Below, one piece after another: positions 12,731 through 23,232 of a DNA stretch of 64,000 bases. This DNA is from Hypholoma sublateritium FD-334 SS-4 (taxonomy: Eukaryota; Basidiomycota; Agaricomycetes; Agaricales; Strophariaceae): contig KN817530.1 of NCBI GenBank assembly GCA_000827495.1, forward strand, positions 601,631-665,630. Reading direction: 5' to 3'. Numbering within the stretch: the first letter of the stretch is position 1; every line of letters begins with the position of its first letter. The translations under genes and the position numbers were made by a program. The notes beneath the pieces are model-generated. The model saw only the letters and a program-made list of their open reading frames with translations, did no database searches and was not told where the DNA came from.

Positions 12731-12995
12731 GGGGGCGGGGGCGCGTGTGTGGTGGGGGAGCGGAAGGAAATACGGTCGGCTTGGCGAACTCATTAATCTA
12801 ATCTGGTGTTCCCGGTTGGGACTATCGGCGATCAGTTGTGCGTGGCTGTGCGCAATCGGTACCCCGAAATTACCTTTCTCGTGCGCAGGATGTTCAACTT
12901 CTCTCTGAGCGCTGCCCTCGGAGTTTGCGACTCTCCCCTTGCTCTCCCCCCCTTACGACCCCCGCGAGACCTTTCACGACCAAAAAACTCGACTA

Positions 12996-13941
12996 ATGCC
13001 CACACTAGACACCAGAGGCAAGATAGCCGGCGCCGAAATCGGATTTTATGTCCCAATAGCTGTGATCACCCTTCTACTGATCTTTCGTTATGTCCTCAGA
13101 CGAGATGCGGGCTGGCTTTTTCTTTTTGCTTTTTCCGGAAGTGAGCATTCAGTGCTATAGTCCTCCCATATACTAAGAGTATTTTTACCAGTACGAATTG
13201 CTGGAGGCGCACTTGTCGTCGCAGGACAATTGGCCAAAACACCAAACCCTATGTTACTCAACGCTGCATATATCATGGACTATGTCGGAATTTCCGCGAT
13301 TCTACTCTCAACACTGGGCTTCATTGGCATGGCGTACGTCATTTATTCTATTTACATTGTACACGACATATTGACCATTTCCAGCGGACAGCACACCTAC
13401 AGCGAAAACCGCCGCCTCATCGTCTCTCTACGGTTTACTGGATTCTTTATTTTGGCAGGAGTAGGGGTCGGCGCCGCCGGAGGCGCCATAGGGGTCATGG
13501 CGAACGCAAACGCCTCATTAGCGACTGCACTGCACCGTGCCGGCGTGTGCATCTTCGTCGCCGCATATATCTTCATAGCGGGCCTGCACATAGCGGCCTG
13601 GACCTACCGCTGGCACCTCCGAAGCTACCGCCGAAGTGTGAGTTCCCCACTGCAATGTGCTCGCGTGCATCAAGCTAATGTACGCGCGTTCCCAGCTATT
13701 AATTGGTATCAGCTTTGCCTTTCCGTTTCTCGGGGTACGCCTGGCCTATGCCGTGCTTGCAGCCTGGTCAGCTTCGGATCTTCGTGGACTCCACCCCTCT
13801 TCAAATGTCACCATCGCAAAATTCAACCCTGTGACAGGAAACTGGATCCTATACTTGGCGCTGGATCTTGTGATGGAGTGGGTGGTAGCCGCGCTCTACC
13901 TGTTCGCCAGCACGGTGCTGGCCCAGAGGAGACATCATTAG
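12996..13941 (+). CDS. Seven-transmembrane DUF7702-like integral membrane protein
   Basis: Predicted membrane protein of about 250 residues with seven hydrophobic helices: FYVPIAVITLLLIFRYVL, LFLFAFSGIRIAGGALVVAG, LLNAAYIMDYVGISAILLST, RFTGFFILAGVGVGAAGGAI, AGVCIFVAAYIFIAGLHIAA, LIGISFAFPFLGVRLAYAVL and a last helix ending MEWVVAALYLFASTVLA. This matches the fungal family usually labelled DUF7702, whose function is unknown. A ligand or substrate cannot be inferred. Introns were placed at 13140-13191, about 13334-13383 and about 13636-13695, each keeping frame (FSG|IRIAGG). An in-frame ATG lies at 12939, but 12996 (MPTLDTRGKIAGAEIGFY) fits the family start. It ends in basic QRRHH. Confidence 0.75.
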
Positions 13942-14257
13942 TTACTAATCGACACCTTGCCCTCCGAAAATGCCGCTATATTTAACAGTCAACGATCGGT
14001 ATGTCTATGTGTACTATTTAGCTGTGCCTACTACGATATCATTATCTGCACCGGATACGATACCACACCGAACTATTCGAACGACTAGATATTATTTTGT
14101 AGGAACGATTTGTACAACAGTTTTCACAATATAAACCCTCGCATCTACCCACAACCCAATTTTGTCTTGGTAAACATCAAAGCATGATAACAGGCAAATA
14201 GAAGGAAAGATAATCATAGGCCCTACTTGTCGATTTGTGGTGCCGACAGAGGAAAGG
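13942..14257. other. Convergent 3' intergenic region
   Basis: 316 bp between two convergent stops (DUF7702 gene and F-box gene). AT-rich and consistent with two 3' UTRs. No gene seen. Confidence 0.6.
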
Positions 14258-16034
14258 TTACGTGAATTCCATGAGATGAGTCGGAGAGTTGTCTTCAACT
14301 TTCCAGAGCCAGAAAGGACCTGAACGGCGAGCGATTAAGTCAAATTAGTGTGACCAAGTAAAACGATCTTACCGACTGGGTCATCTGAATATTCGAAGAT
14401 GCATGTCAACATAATGTGATGAATTTGTTAACGAGAAGCCATGACACACCTTGGTCATGGTGCGTGGTCGTCCAAACGCCAGCTACTCCCATGGCGCTCT
14501 TCGGCCCCCCAATTTGTACACCCGTAGAACTGTAAAAGCCCGTCACGCTGTGTACTACGGCACACGACACGAACGTTTCACAAACCTCCACTGTGGGTGT
14601 TCATCATAAATGGACGTCTAGAAATAGTTCAATATGAAGGAATTAGCTTGGAGAGCAGATTCAAATAAAGCACACGCACCAACTGCCAGCGTGGTACCCC
14701 GTCCTTTCCCATCACAACAAAGCCTTCAACCGCTGCCTCGTTTCCATTCACCCCCTTTGAGGTGCCGCTGAAGCAAAGTGGCGGGAAGCGACTTGTCTTA
14801 TCCCCTGCGCCCTCAGGAAGCCTGTGGTACCGCATTCGACTGGACGGGATAAGGTGTGTCTTGACTTCGATGAGGCGCGTCGCCTCACGGAACGGATCTT
14901 TGAAGAATTTGGGGTGGCGAGGTCCATCCGCGAGGTCGGTAAACTGGTCCAATTAGGATTCAATTTGTTGATACACATGTCAGTGGCGGTCCACGTACGT
15001 TGAAGGCTTTTGGCAAGTCGTCAGTTCAAACGTCATTAATCAATGGACAAAAGCTTACCATACAGGTCCCTGACGAAAAGAAGGCAGAAATCAACCCAAA
15101 GTATTTTTAGGTTTTAGTAAACGTATCATACTTACCGATAATCCATGAAACAAACGTATCGTCGCCAGGTCCCTGGAGGCAGCTAAGCATCAGCTGACTA
15201 TAGGTATAATCGTGGTAAGTGACCACCTTCTACACCTGCCCAGTCGTTGAAAAGGCCTCCTTCGGCAGGCGGAATGGAAGTAAATCGCGGGGGATCTAAG
15301 CAGGACGGCGGCCTTGTGTTTGCCCAGCTTCCTGGTAATTCACGTATGTTCAGAGCAGTCACATTAATTAGATGCTCGACATGAATCCAGTTAACGCCCC
15401 CCCCGGGCTTGAAGGGGCCCCACCTATTGCTGGCCCGGTAATTGCGTAGATCATAAACATAGGCCCGGCTTTGGTCGCGGCGGTGGGATAAGATCTCGAA
15501 TGTCTTCTTGTCACTTCGATTGTCAAGAGTCATAGCGAGACACGATCGAAGCTGACAGTGCATCTCTACATCCTCTCCAGTGTCGCCCTGATTGTAGAGA
15601 TTGGAAAGAAGAAGTGAGTCTGACACGACGCGTTTGAGCCATTTGACGGTGAGACTGGAGCCTGTGCTTGATGTAGTGGCGGACAATTCATTGATAATCC
15701 CAATCAACGTTGCAAAGGTATTCTTCATCTCCGTCTCAGAAGTCGGGCCACGGAACAAGGCCACTTCCACCGCCATCCGGCTGGTCAATTCCTTCTTCCA
15801 TTCAAATTTCTCGTTCATAGTTGCAGATGGATTGGCCGCCAGTTTCGGAACGTCGAATTGGTTCACATAGAGTTGGCACCAGAGATATTGATCGCTTGAG
15901 TGATAAACGAGGGCGAAAGCCGCGCGACAGGTCTGCGAGAAGGCTGCGACATCCCAGGGATGGCAGAAAGCGAGAATGTGCTGCACCAGTTCAACGGGGA
16001 AGCCTAATACGGTGGCCGAGGCGTAGACAGACAT
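14258..16034 (-). CDS. F-box domain protein (agaricomycete type)
   Basis: The N-terminal F-box is clear: VLGFPVELVQHILAFCHPWD followed by VAAFSQTCRAAFALVYHSSD. It implies a substrate adaptor of an SCF ubiquitin ligase. The rest, about 400 residues, is the conserved partner region often seen in mushroom F-box proteins: VEGTWRRYVCFMDYR across an intron, then KDPFREATRLIEVKTHLIP, GTSKGVNGNEAAVEGFVVMG, DGVPRWQLV, GVQIGGPKSAMGVAGVWTTT and the tail GPFWLWKVEDNSPTH. The substrate is unknown. The start is ATG 16034, just before the F-box; the frame continues upstream without an ATG. At least five introns of about 50 nt lie in the C-terminal half. Agaricomycetes hold large F-box families, so orthology is not claimed. 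Confidence 0.85.
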
Positions 16035-17343
16035 CGCAATTCGCAAGAGAAAGTCCAGCGACCAGTGGGACGAACCGGACAATGACCTGCGCAAGTTGTT
16101 CCCACTCGGGAACTTGGAACTCCACCGGACACCGAATGCCGCCACATGATTCTCTCGCTGATAGTGTCTGTCACTGGTCAAAAAAATTGCCACCCGGTTG
16201 CCCTGTCATTCCAAATTCACCATTCAATAAAATGCCGACATGGAGGCTTTGCATTCGAGCACGTCAGCTGGGGAGAGACCCTCAAATTTTTATAATACAC
16301 TAGGACGTACTTATGCTCATCAGAAACGCGCAGGGAAATAAATCACTGCGGAAGAGAAGGCTTGAGCTTGATATGTAAAATCCCCAGGTCTCAACTTCCA
16401 AATATCGCCACCAGATCTTCGGCCGTCTTAGTCCCCCTAGCCAACAACGGTGCAGCTGACCGCCGCAGTGCGTCCTCGTCAATTTATCCAGAACTGACCC
16501 TGACGATTTCCCCCAGGTAAGCATGGGATTGGTGGTGGAAGGCAATTCAGTGGTCAATTGCGCATGTTATCGATGGGACTCTTCAAATTCCAACCTAAAA
16601 ATATGAGCAGACACGTTCCGCTTCTGCGTCCCTTCGCTGAACTGCATGTGCACTGTGAGCAGCTCGAAGTACCGGTTTACATCCAGAAGAGGATCGCGTC
16701 CAATACGAATGGAATCCACAGAACCACTTATTAAACTCCTTCGGTTGTCGTGTGGCAGTCGGTGTTCACGCGCATACCGTCCACTGGTCAATGGGGCGAT
16801 TGAAGTCCGCGACGATCATGTACCTGGGCGTCAACGGCGCACACACGCGAGGCGGCTGGGGAAATACACGATGGAAGGTATCGAAAGGTGGGAAGCAGGG
16901 GTCCATGATGGGTAAAGTTTTACCTTGAACTGCGCGAGGTGAATTTGCCACTTAAAGTCTAACGCAAGCCGATGAGGTCCGTCGGGAGAACCCCGTCAGC
17001 GTGTTCTGCCTCGCTGCAGCTCACCGGTCACCGGTGTCCGTGTCAATTGGAAGATGTCGCGTGTCAGTAAACAAGCGCGCCGTAGGAGCGTGTACGTGAG
17101 GTGGTGCAGGTGGGTTGGGAATGGATGGCCAGTCTCCTATCGAAAGACCGTAGACGGCCCATGTTGCGTGGCGGACAATAAAAACGGTCTCATTTGTGAA
17201 CGCGCTTGTGTCGCGAGTTGAGTTTTGATGGCATCAGCCTCATATGGGGCTAGCTTTGTCGCCTCCATGTTGCCCAACATCGTTTCGCGTGGTTTCGTGC
17301 TTGTTACTGACGACGACCCCGAATTCCTTTGTCTTTAGTCGCA
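16035..17343. other. 1.3-kb interval without a convincing gene
   Basis: It holds short open frames on both strands, the longest about 75-90 codons. One on the minus strand at 16567-16791 contains DPLLDVNRYFELLTVHMQFS and could be an exon, but I could not join it into a coherent protein. The interval also contains the promoters of the F-box gene and of the prenylcysteine oxidase gene. No RNA gene or repeat is recognised. Confidence 0.4.
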
Positions 17344-19271
17344 ATGAGGCTGCACGCAATCCTTGTTCTTTTGCCAAGTGCATACGCATTTCAAATTCAA
17401 TTTCCGTTTAAAATCCCCAAGTTCTTCTCGTCGGAAGGCATCACTCTCGAAGCAGTCGAGAATCCCCCACCTCCCAGTGCCACTCCCAGGATAGCCATCA
17501 TCGGAGCGGGCGCGGGTGGCACCTCAGCTGCGTTCTGGATCTCCAAAGCCAAGGAAAGGTTTGGTCTTGACGTAGAAATCGACGTCTACGAGAGCAATGA
17601 CTATGTCGGTGGAAGTGAGTGCCGCGGTAATGATGCGCCGTTGCTTGTTTTTTGACCAAAGTGTTCCGAACGTCTAGGAAGCATCACCGTCTATCCTTAC
17701 AACGACACCTCATTACCCGAACTTGAACTTGGGGCTTCTATATTCGTTCAGGCAAACAAGAATCTCTGGAGGGCGTCAGATGAATTCAACCTGACCAGGA
17801 AAGACTTCGACGACGAAAATACCGAAACTGCAATCTGGGACGGCGAATCGATTCTAGTTTCTGTATGTCAAAATACACAATTTCCTGTTTTCTGCTAACT
17901 TGATATCATCTACAGTTTTCTGGAAGCTGGTGGGATACTGCAAAAGTACTGTGGAGGTATGGATTCCTGTCACCAAAGCGCACTGTGTCCTAGTAAGCTT
18001 TCAACTTCATTAATTGCGCATCGCTCACTGATGCCCAACTCATTCCTTCAGCGTCAATACCATGATTGACCAGTTCCTGACTCTCTACGGTGTTGCCACT
18101 CCGAAGTGGGACAGCGTCGGTGACCTTGCCAGTCAGTTGGGATGGTCAGGCCTGGTAAACGCGACTACAGTGGACTATCTTTTGAAGGAAGGTGTCTCCG
18201 AGAAATACATCAAAGAAGTCGTGGAGGCCGCCACGCGCGTCAATTACGGCCAGGTCAGTACCCTAAATGAACACGCGTAGTGTAGCAGCATGCTTACGCC
18301 ACTTCTAACAGGACACCGATCACATCCACGCACTTGAGGGAGCCTGTTCGATGGCTGCAAACGGCGCTAGCGGTATCAAAGGCGGGAACTTCCTTATATT
18401 TGAGCAATTCTTGAACCACTCTGGCGCTAATGTGTATCTGAATACGCCGGTATCGCGCATTACCCCCAAAAGTAGTGAACAATCTCAACTGTGGTCTGTG
18501 AAGAGCGTTCGGGGGACTGTCGACTACAAATCGGTTATTCTTGCCGCACCTTTCCATTCGACTGGCATCAAGTTACCACTAGTTCTGACCGAACAAATTC
18601 CAGCTCAACCTTACGTCAACCTTCATGTCACTCTTCTGACGACGACTTCACCGACTCCAAACCCTGAATACTTCGGTCTTTCAGCTTCAACGGAGGCGCC
18701 CCGCATGATATTGACGACCAATGAAACAGCCAAAACCGGAGGCGCGAAGTTGGATTTCAATTCATTGACTTATCACGGTCTCGTTCGCGAGGGAGAATGG
18801 GCCGTCAAGATCTTCTCCGATCATGAAATCGCAGATGAGTGGCTCGATCATATGTTCCGAGGCAAGGTTGGCTGGGTTCTCCGAAAACAAGTAAGTTCCT
18901 TCGCTGCTAAGTTAATAATGTGCTCATCCATAACTCGACCTTGAACAGTGGGACGCGTACCCCAAGCTTCCTCCCACATCCCAATTCCCTCCAGTCAAAC
19001 TCGATCAGGGCTTCTATTACGTCAACTCATTTGAACCGTATGTTCATGTCGAATCTCGATATCGCGTTTTCTGACGCGTTTTATCTCTAGATTTATCTCC
19101 ACCATGGAGACAGAAACCATCTCATCCCGTAATCTAGTCGACCTGCTTCTCAATGACGAATTTGGGTCCAGCATCTGTGACCAAACGATCTCTGCCTCCT
19201 CCGAAGAAAAACAACCCGCGGAGACATCTTCCCCAGATGTCAAGGACTTCGTCTTCGGCTGGGACTGCTAA
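17344..19271 (+). CDS. Prenylcysteine oxidase / lyase (FAD thioether oxidase)
   Basis: Lysosomal or vacuolar flavoenzyme that cleaves the thioether of prenylcysteines left after turnover of prenylated proteins. The first residues MRLHAILVLLPSAYA are a signal peptide. The Rossmann dinucleotide-binding motif IAIIGAGAGGTSAAFWIS follows at about residue 50, then the acidic end of the beta strand, DVYESNDYVGG. Family blocks are LELGASIFVQANKNLWRASD, MIDQFLTLYG, AANGASGIKGGNFLIFEQFL and a C-terminal LDQGFYYVNSFEPFISTMET. It ends FVFGWDC. ATG 17344 is the first ATG in frame. About six short introns are present. Convergent with the ammonium transporter, 144 bp between stops. Confidence 0.9.
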
Positions 19272-19415
19272 TCTTATGTATGTATGTCGCCTTATATTGT
19301 CCTTGGAAACAATGCATCAACTATGATATAATATTACGAGGAGCAATTACACGAAAAACAATGGATGGACGCGTTATGCGAAGAAGTTTTATACAGAGCA
19401 AGATATGTAAGGTAC

Positions 19416-21232
19416 TTATTGGGGCGGAGGGGTGACCTCTCGGTTTTCAGGCTTTTCGGCTACCGACTCGAGGCGCTCTGGTTCGTCGTTCGTGTGGTCG
19501 TGGTGTGCGGCTCCGTTTCCATTCGGTACCGTGGGCTGAGCGTGTCTCTCGTCCATCGCGTCGCCGTTTTTGAAGTAGTCTCGCGAAAAGCCGAAGGTCG
19601 AGCAGTCCGCAACGTCACGACGCAACTCGATGTAATCTGTGGCGAACTCTCCGATCTATGACAAAGGTGAGTACCATATTATGACGGCAAGTGCAACTGG
19701 CAAAACACACCTCAACTTCGTCCATGCCGAGCATTTCACCTTCCGGTGTGCTCCTTAAATGCAGCCCTGGAATCATGTCGATAACCTTCGCTACGAAAGC
19801 CGTCATGACGAAGGTGTATGCACAGGTCGCCACAACATATGCGAACTGGATATACAGTTGCTTCCAGTTATGATTTACCCATCCCCCCGGCCCCGTGCTG
19901 ACGTCGTCCATCGCAATGATGCTCGGCGAGGCAAAGAAGGCATTCAGCATCAAACCGATGATGCCACCAACGGCATGCTCAGCAAATAGATCGAGTGCGT
20001 CGTCTATTCGGAGAAGGAATTTCACTGCGAAGAATCAGATTGTAAGTGCATTTCCTTGGCAGACAATCCTGTGACCGCAGTGCACACACCTTTCGTGGCG
20101 AAATTACAAATCCCCCCTGCGAGAATGCCGACAATGACCGAAGACCACGGTTTCAGGAATCCTGAGGATGGCGTCGCGGCCACGAGACCAGCTATGGTGC
20201 CAGAGCAAAAGCCGACCATGCTCCATCGTCTTTCGATGCGGAAATCGAGAAGACACCACACACTACCCCCGAATGCAGCAGCAATCATCGTGTTCCAAAT
20301 AGCAAAGAACGCTCGGAGATTGGCGCCGAACGCACTTCCGCCATTGAATCCTATCCAACCAAACCAAAGCATGAATGCTATTGGGCATATCAGCTGGCGA
20401 TCTACAAGGAATGTGGATAACACTGACTGCCTAAACCGACGAGGGATACATTGTGCGGCCTGAAGTTCAGGAGCTCTCTCTCGTTCCTTCGGCCTAAAAC
20501 CCACGAGTACGCGAGACCAGCGACGCCACTACCAATTTCAACTGGACCACCACCTAAACGGATATGTTAGCTGGGAAAAAGGACCCAGTGCGGGCTTAGG
20601 ATTACCTGCAAAGTCGAGAACACCCCATTTGAATGCCCAGCCGTGGGTGCTCCAGATCCAACACACAAGAGGGCAGTAGACCACCGTGACCCAGCAGAAC
20701 GTGAAAATCATAGCTGGGAGAACGCGCCCGCGTTCCGCAAGACCGCCCATCAAGATTCCTGCGGTAACGCACGCGAATTCCATCTGGAAGAAGCTGTACA
20801 GGATTTCCGGGAGAAGCGGCGATCCTGGCGAGGGTTCGGCCTCGACGCCCATTAACCCGAAGTTCTTGAGGTTCCCAATAAACCCGTTAGATGCCGACGT
20901 GGAAAATGCCAACGAATACCCCCAGAAGTACCATTGGAATATGACGATGGCGTTGCTGGCTGCGACCGCCCAGATGAGGGACACTGGAGCGGGAAGAAAT
21001 CGTTGAATAGCTGCGAAAAACGCAAAAAAGCACGAAGGACGTACGCGCACTCTTTCGACGAGATAGTCCAGAGTACAGGAAGGCTAGAAGAAACCGTCAG
21101 CGCAGGTGAAACAGGTGTACACGATTTACACTCACCCAGCCCAGGTACCATGAAGAAGACCATCGCGCCCGCCACCGTGATGAACGCTAGATCGCCTCGA
21201 TCATACCTGAAACCCTGGGTCAGATAATGCAT
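19416..21232 (-). CDS. Ammonium transporter (Amt/Mep family), Mep1/3-like Glu variant
   Basis: Plasma-membrane ammonium permease with the eleven-helix Amt/Mep plan. It shows YDRGDLAFITVAGAMVFFMV, FLYSGLSRRKSA, FQWYFWGYSLAFS, GWAFKWGVLDFAGG, MLWFGWIGFNGGSAFGANLR, LDFRIERRWSMVGFCSGTIA and DDALDLFAEHAVGGIIGLML, then a hydrophilic cytosolic tail (about 90 residues, Pro/Asn-rich, ending TPPPQ). The first position of the pore twin-His pair is Glu (GGGPVEIGSG, codon 20537-20539) while the second His is kept (FAEHAVGG). In yeast, Glu at this site marks Mep1 and Mep3 rather than Mep2. ATG 21232 gives a short extracellular N-terminus (MHYLTQGFRYDRGD), as usual. Five or more introns. Confidence 0.92.
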
Positions 21233-21900
21233 ATTAAAGAAGGGTTTATGTTACTGAGAAACTCCTGGAGGCCGATTCAGTCCCATAGGCGTTCAAAGAC
21301 AAAACTTCACGCACTGGCCATGACTCGTCCTGAAGATGGTGTTAATGCATCTCCAGCGTCCATATATTTGAGCAGGTTGGGAAAGGAGACGCAGGTTGGA
21401 CTAGAGACGTGAAGTATGTGGAGAAGAGGAAGCAAGGCAGTTGGCAGTAGGTGGCGTAAATTCGTACATATGTCGAAAAAAGGAGGAAGTCTATATATAT
21501 TCCGCGCCGCGTGAGTGGGTGATCTGGATCGACTCCATTTCGGTAGATCATGTTGCTTATCTATGAATCAAATAGAAATTCGACTTCAAATTTTTGTATC
21601 CGCGACTTCAAAAACGTTGACCAAATCAGGACGCGGGGAAATACGGACCGATACAGACTTGGAGTACTTTTCCTTCACAAAACCTACATCCATATATATT
21701 TCCATGGGTATAGAATTAAACCTTAAGTGCCCAATTTCAAGTTGCAAGGCGACTAGATGAGCACAATCATATTGCTCCACAAGCGCCTCATAATATTTAG
21801 GTACCCAACGCAAACTTCTTGGTAAGCTGTCTATTATTAGAAACCACTGTTGCCTTATCGACAGACACCACACCCGAACATAACGATCAACTCAACCCCC
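21233..21900. other. Intergenic between transporter and beta-flanking gene
   Basis: 668 bp holding the divergent promoters of the transporter (minus) and the beta-flanking gene (plus). AT-rich, with the run tatatatatt near 21490 and short open frames only. No gene is supported. Confidence 0.55.
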
Positions 21901-22906
21901 ATGGTAAATCCCCTTGTATCCCCCCAAAATGGTGCCCAATGTTATAATTCCAGGATTCCTTCATCAATCTCGCAAAGCAAGGCTACAGCGCTTATCAGGA
22001 GTCGCAGCGTACGTGTTGTGAAAGCCTCTGGTCCGATCGCTGATTTGGATTATCCTAAAATTGCCGTGCAGATGTGACGGGCGGCCAAGAATACAATTCG
22101 CCCGACAACTCTGGACAACAGGGCCAAGGTCAAGGCAGTCCAGACAGTCAGTGTTCTCTCATTGCATTCCATCCAAATAGGCGCAACGTTTTCTGAACCT
22201 GTTACTTTGTTCATTCACAGTTGACCAAGACGAGGCAGTGCGTGCTGCCGCTAGCCACCATGGAACAGGTGGCAGCTCTGAGCTCTTCTCCAACGCCATG
22301 AACTTTGTTTCTCAAAACAAGGTCCGTTGCACCGGCACATCCCTTTTATTTATACATTGAATAGGATTGTCGTGCAGAGCAAGCACATTGAGCCTGTTGA
22401 CGAAGAAAGTGTCACACAGGCCCATAAGGCAGCCTACGGCGACGGCGACTCGAGCGGCTTAAGTGCCCATGCTCTCGGCGCCGCCGCAGCTTTACAGGCA
22501 AGTTTGATTTTTCTAAGCCAGCTTCGCTTCAAGACATGACATCATGCACGGATCATGGCCTTATTCATGCTGCTCACCTTTTTTGTTCGTAGGCTCTTAA
22601 GAAGTTCACCTCTGGAGGACAATCTGCGGGATCAGGGTCCCAGACCCAGATTATTAGCCTTGCTATGGCTGAGGCATCCAAGCTTTTCGATCAATCTGGT
22701 GGTGCCGGTTCAGGCAACAAGCAGGATGCAGTCAACGGAGCCGCCATGACCGTCATGAAGCTCCTTGTTCAGTCCAAATTCAGTGGCATCATCGGAGGAG
22801 GAAATTCCGGGGGTCTTGGAGGTCTAATGAAACTTGTAAGTGCTTAATAGGCTGGCCTTGGTTTGATTTGTCACTCAACAAGTTCCAGGCGCAGCAATTT
22901 GCGTAA
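21901..22906 (+). CDS. Beta-flanking protein (marker of the HD mating-type locus)
   Basis: Small, Gly/Ser/Ala-rich protein of the family named for its place beside the HD (A) mating-type locus of mushrooms; its biochemical role is unknown. After splicing it begins M-DSFINLAKQGYSAYQESQ, then a Gln/Gly-rich linker (NSGQQGQGQGSPD), DEAVRAAASHHGTGGSSELF, HIEPVDEESVTQAHKAAYG, AHALGAAAALQALKKFTSGG, IISLAMAEASKLFDQSGGAG and NGAAMTVMKLLVQSKFSG, ending GGLMKLAQQFA. The coding part of the first exon is only the ATG; an intron (gtaaat...ttccag) follows at once. It lies 326 bp from the 3' end of HD2, just as the family does at A loci. Confidence 0.88.
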
Positions 22907-23232
22907 GAACAGTACGATATGCTCGAATGTAGTACAACGTCACCTGAAAATTTCTGTTCGAAGGGATGATGTACATACAATGTATCATTTCAATTATGAC
23001 GAGCAGAGTGAGTAGAAATACAGTGTGGCGGCGATACAGGCGTGAAGGTGTACATAAGGCAACTAGTTTGCCAAAGAAAACAAGGTCAAAACAGTAAACT
23101 ACAAATAATGTAGGCATAGCAAGGGCAATTAAAATAGCAGGAGAAACATGTACGACGAAGTAGAGCAGGTACTTAATATAGCAGGGGTGGCATAGATAGT
23201 GAAACAGAACAGGATAACAAGACAGAAGAGAA
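22907..23232. other. Convergent 3' region of beta-flanking gene and HD2
   Basis: 326 bp between two convergent stops, AT-rich. No gene seen. Confidence 0.6.

Noticed and set aside
16300..16951. A small minus-strand gene between the F-box and prenylcysteine oxidase genes
   Set aside because: Frames could not be spliced into one protein with plausible GT...AG sites and no family is recognised.
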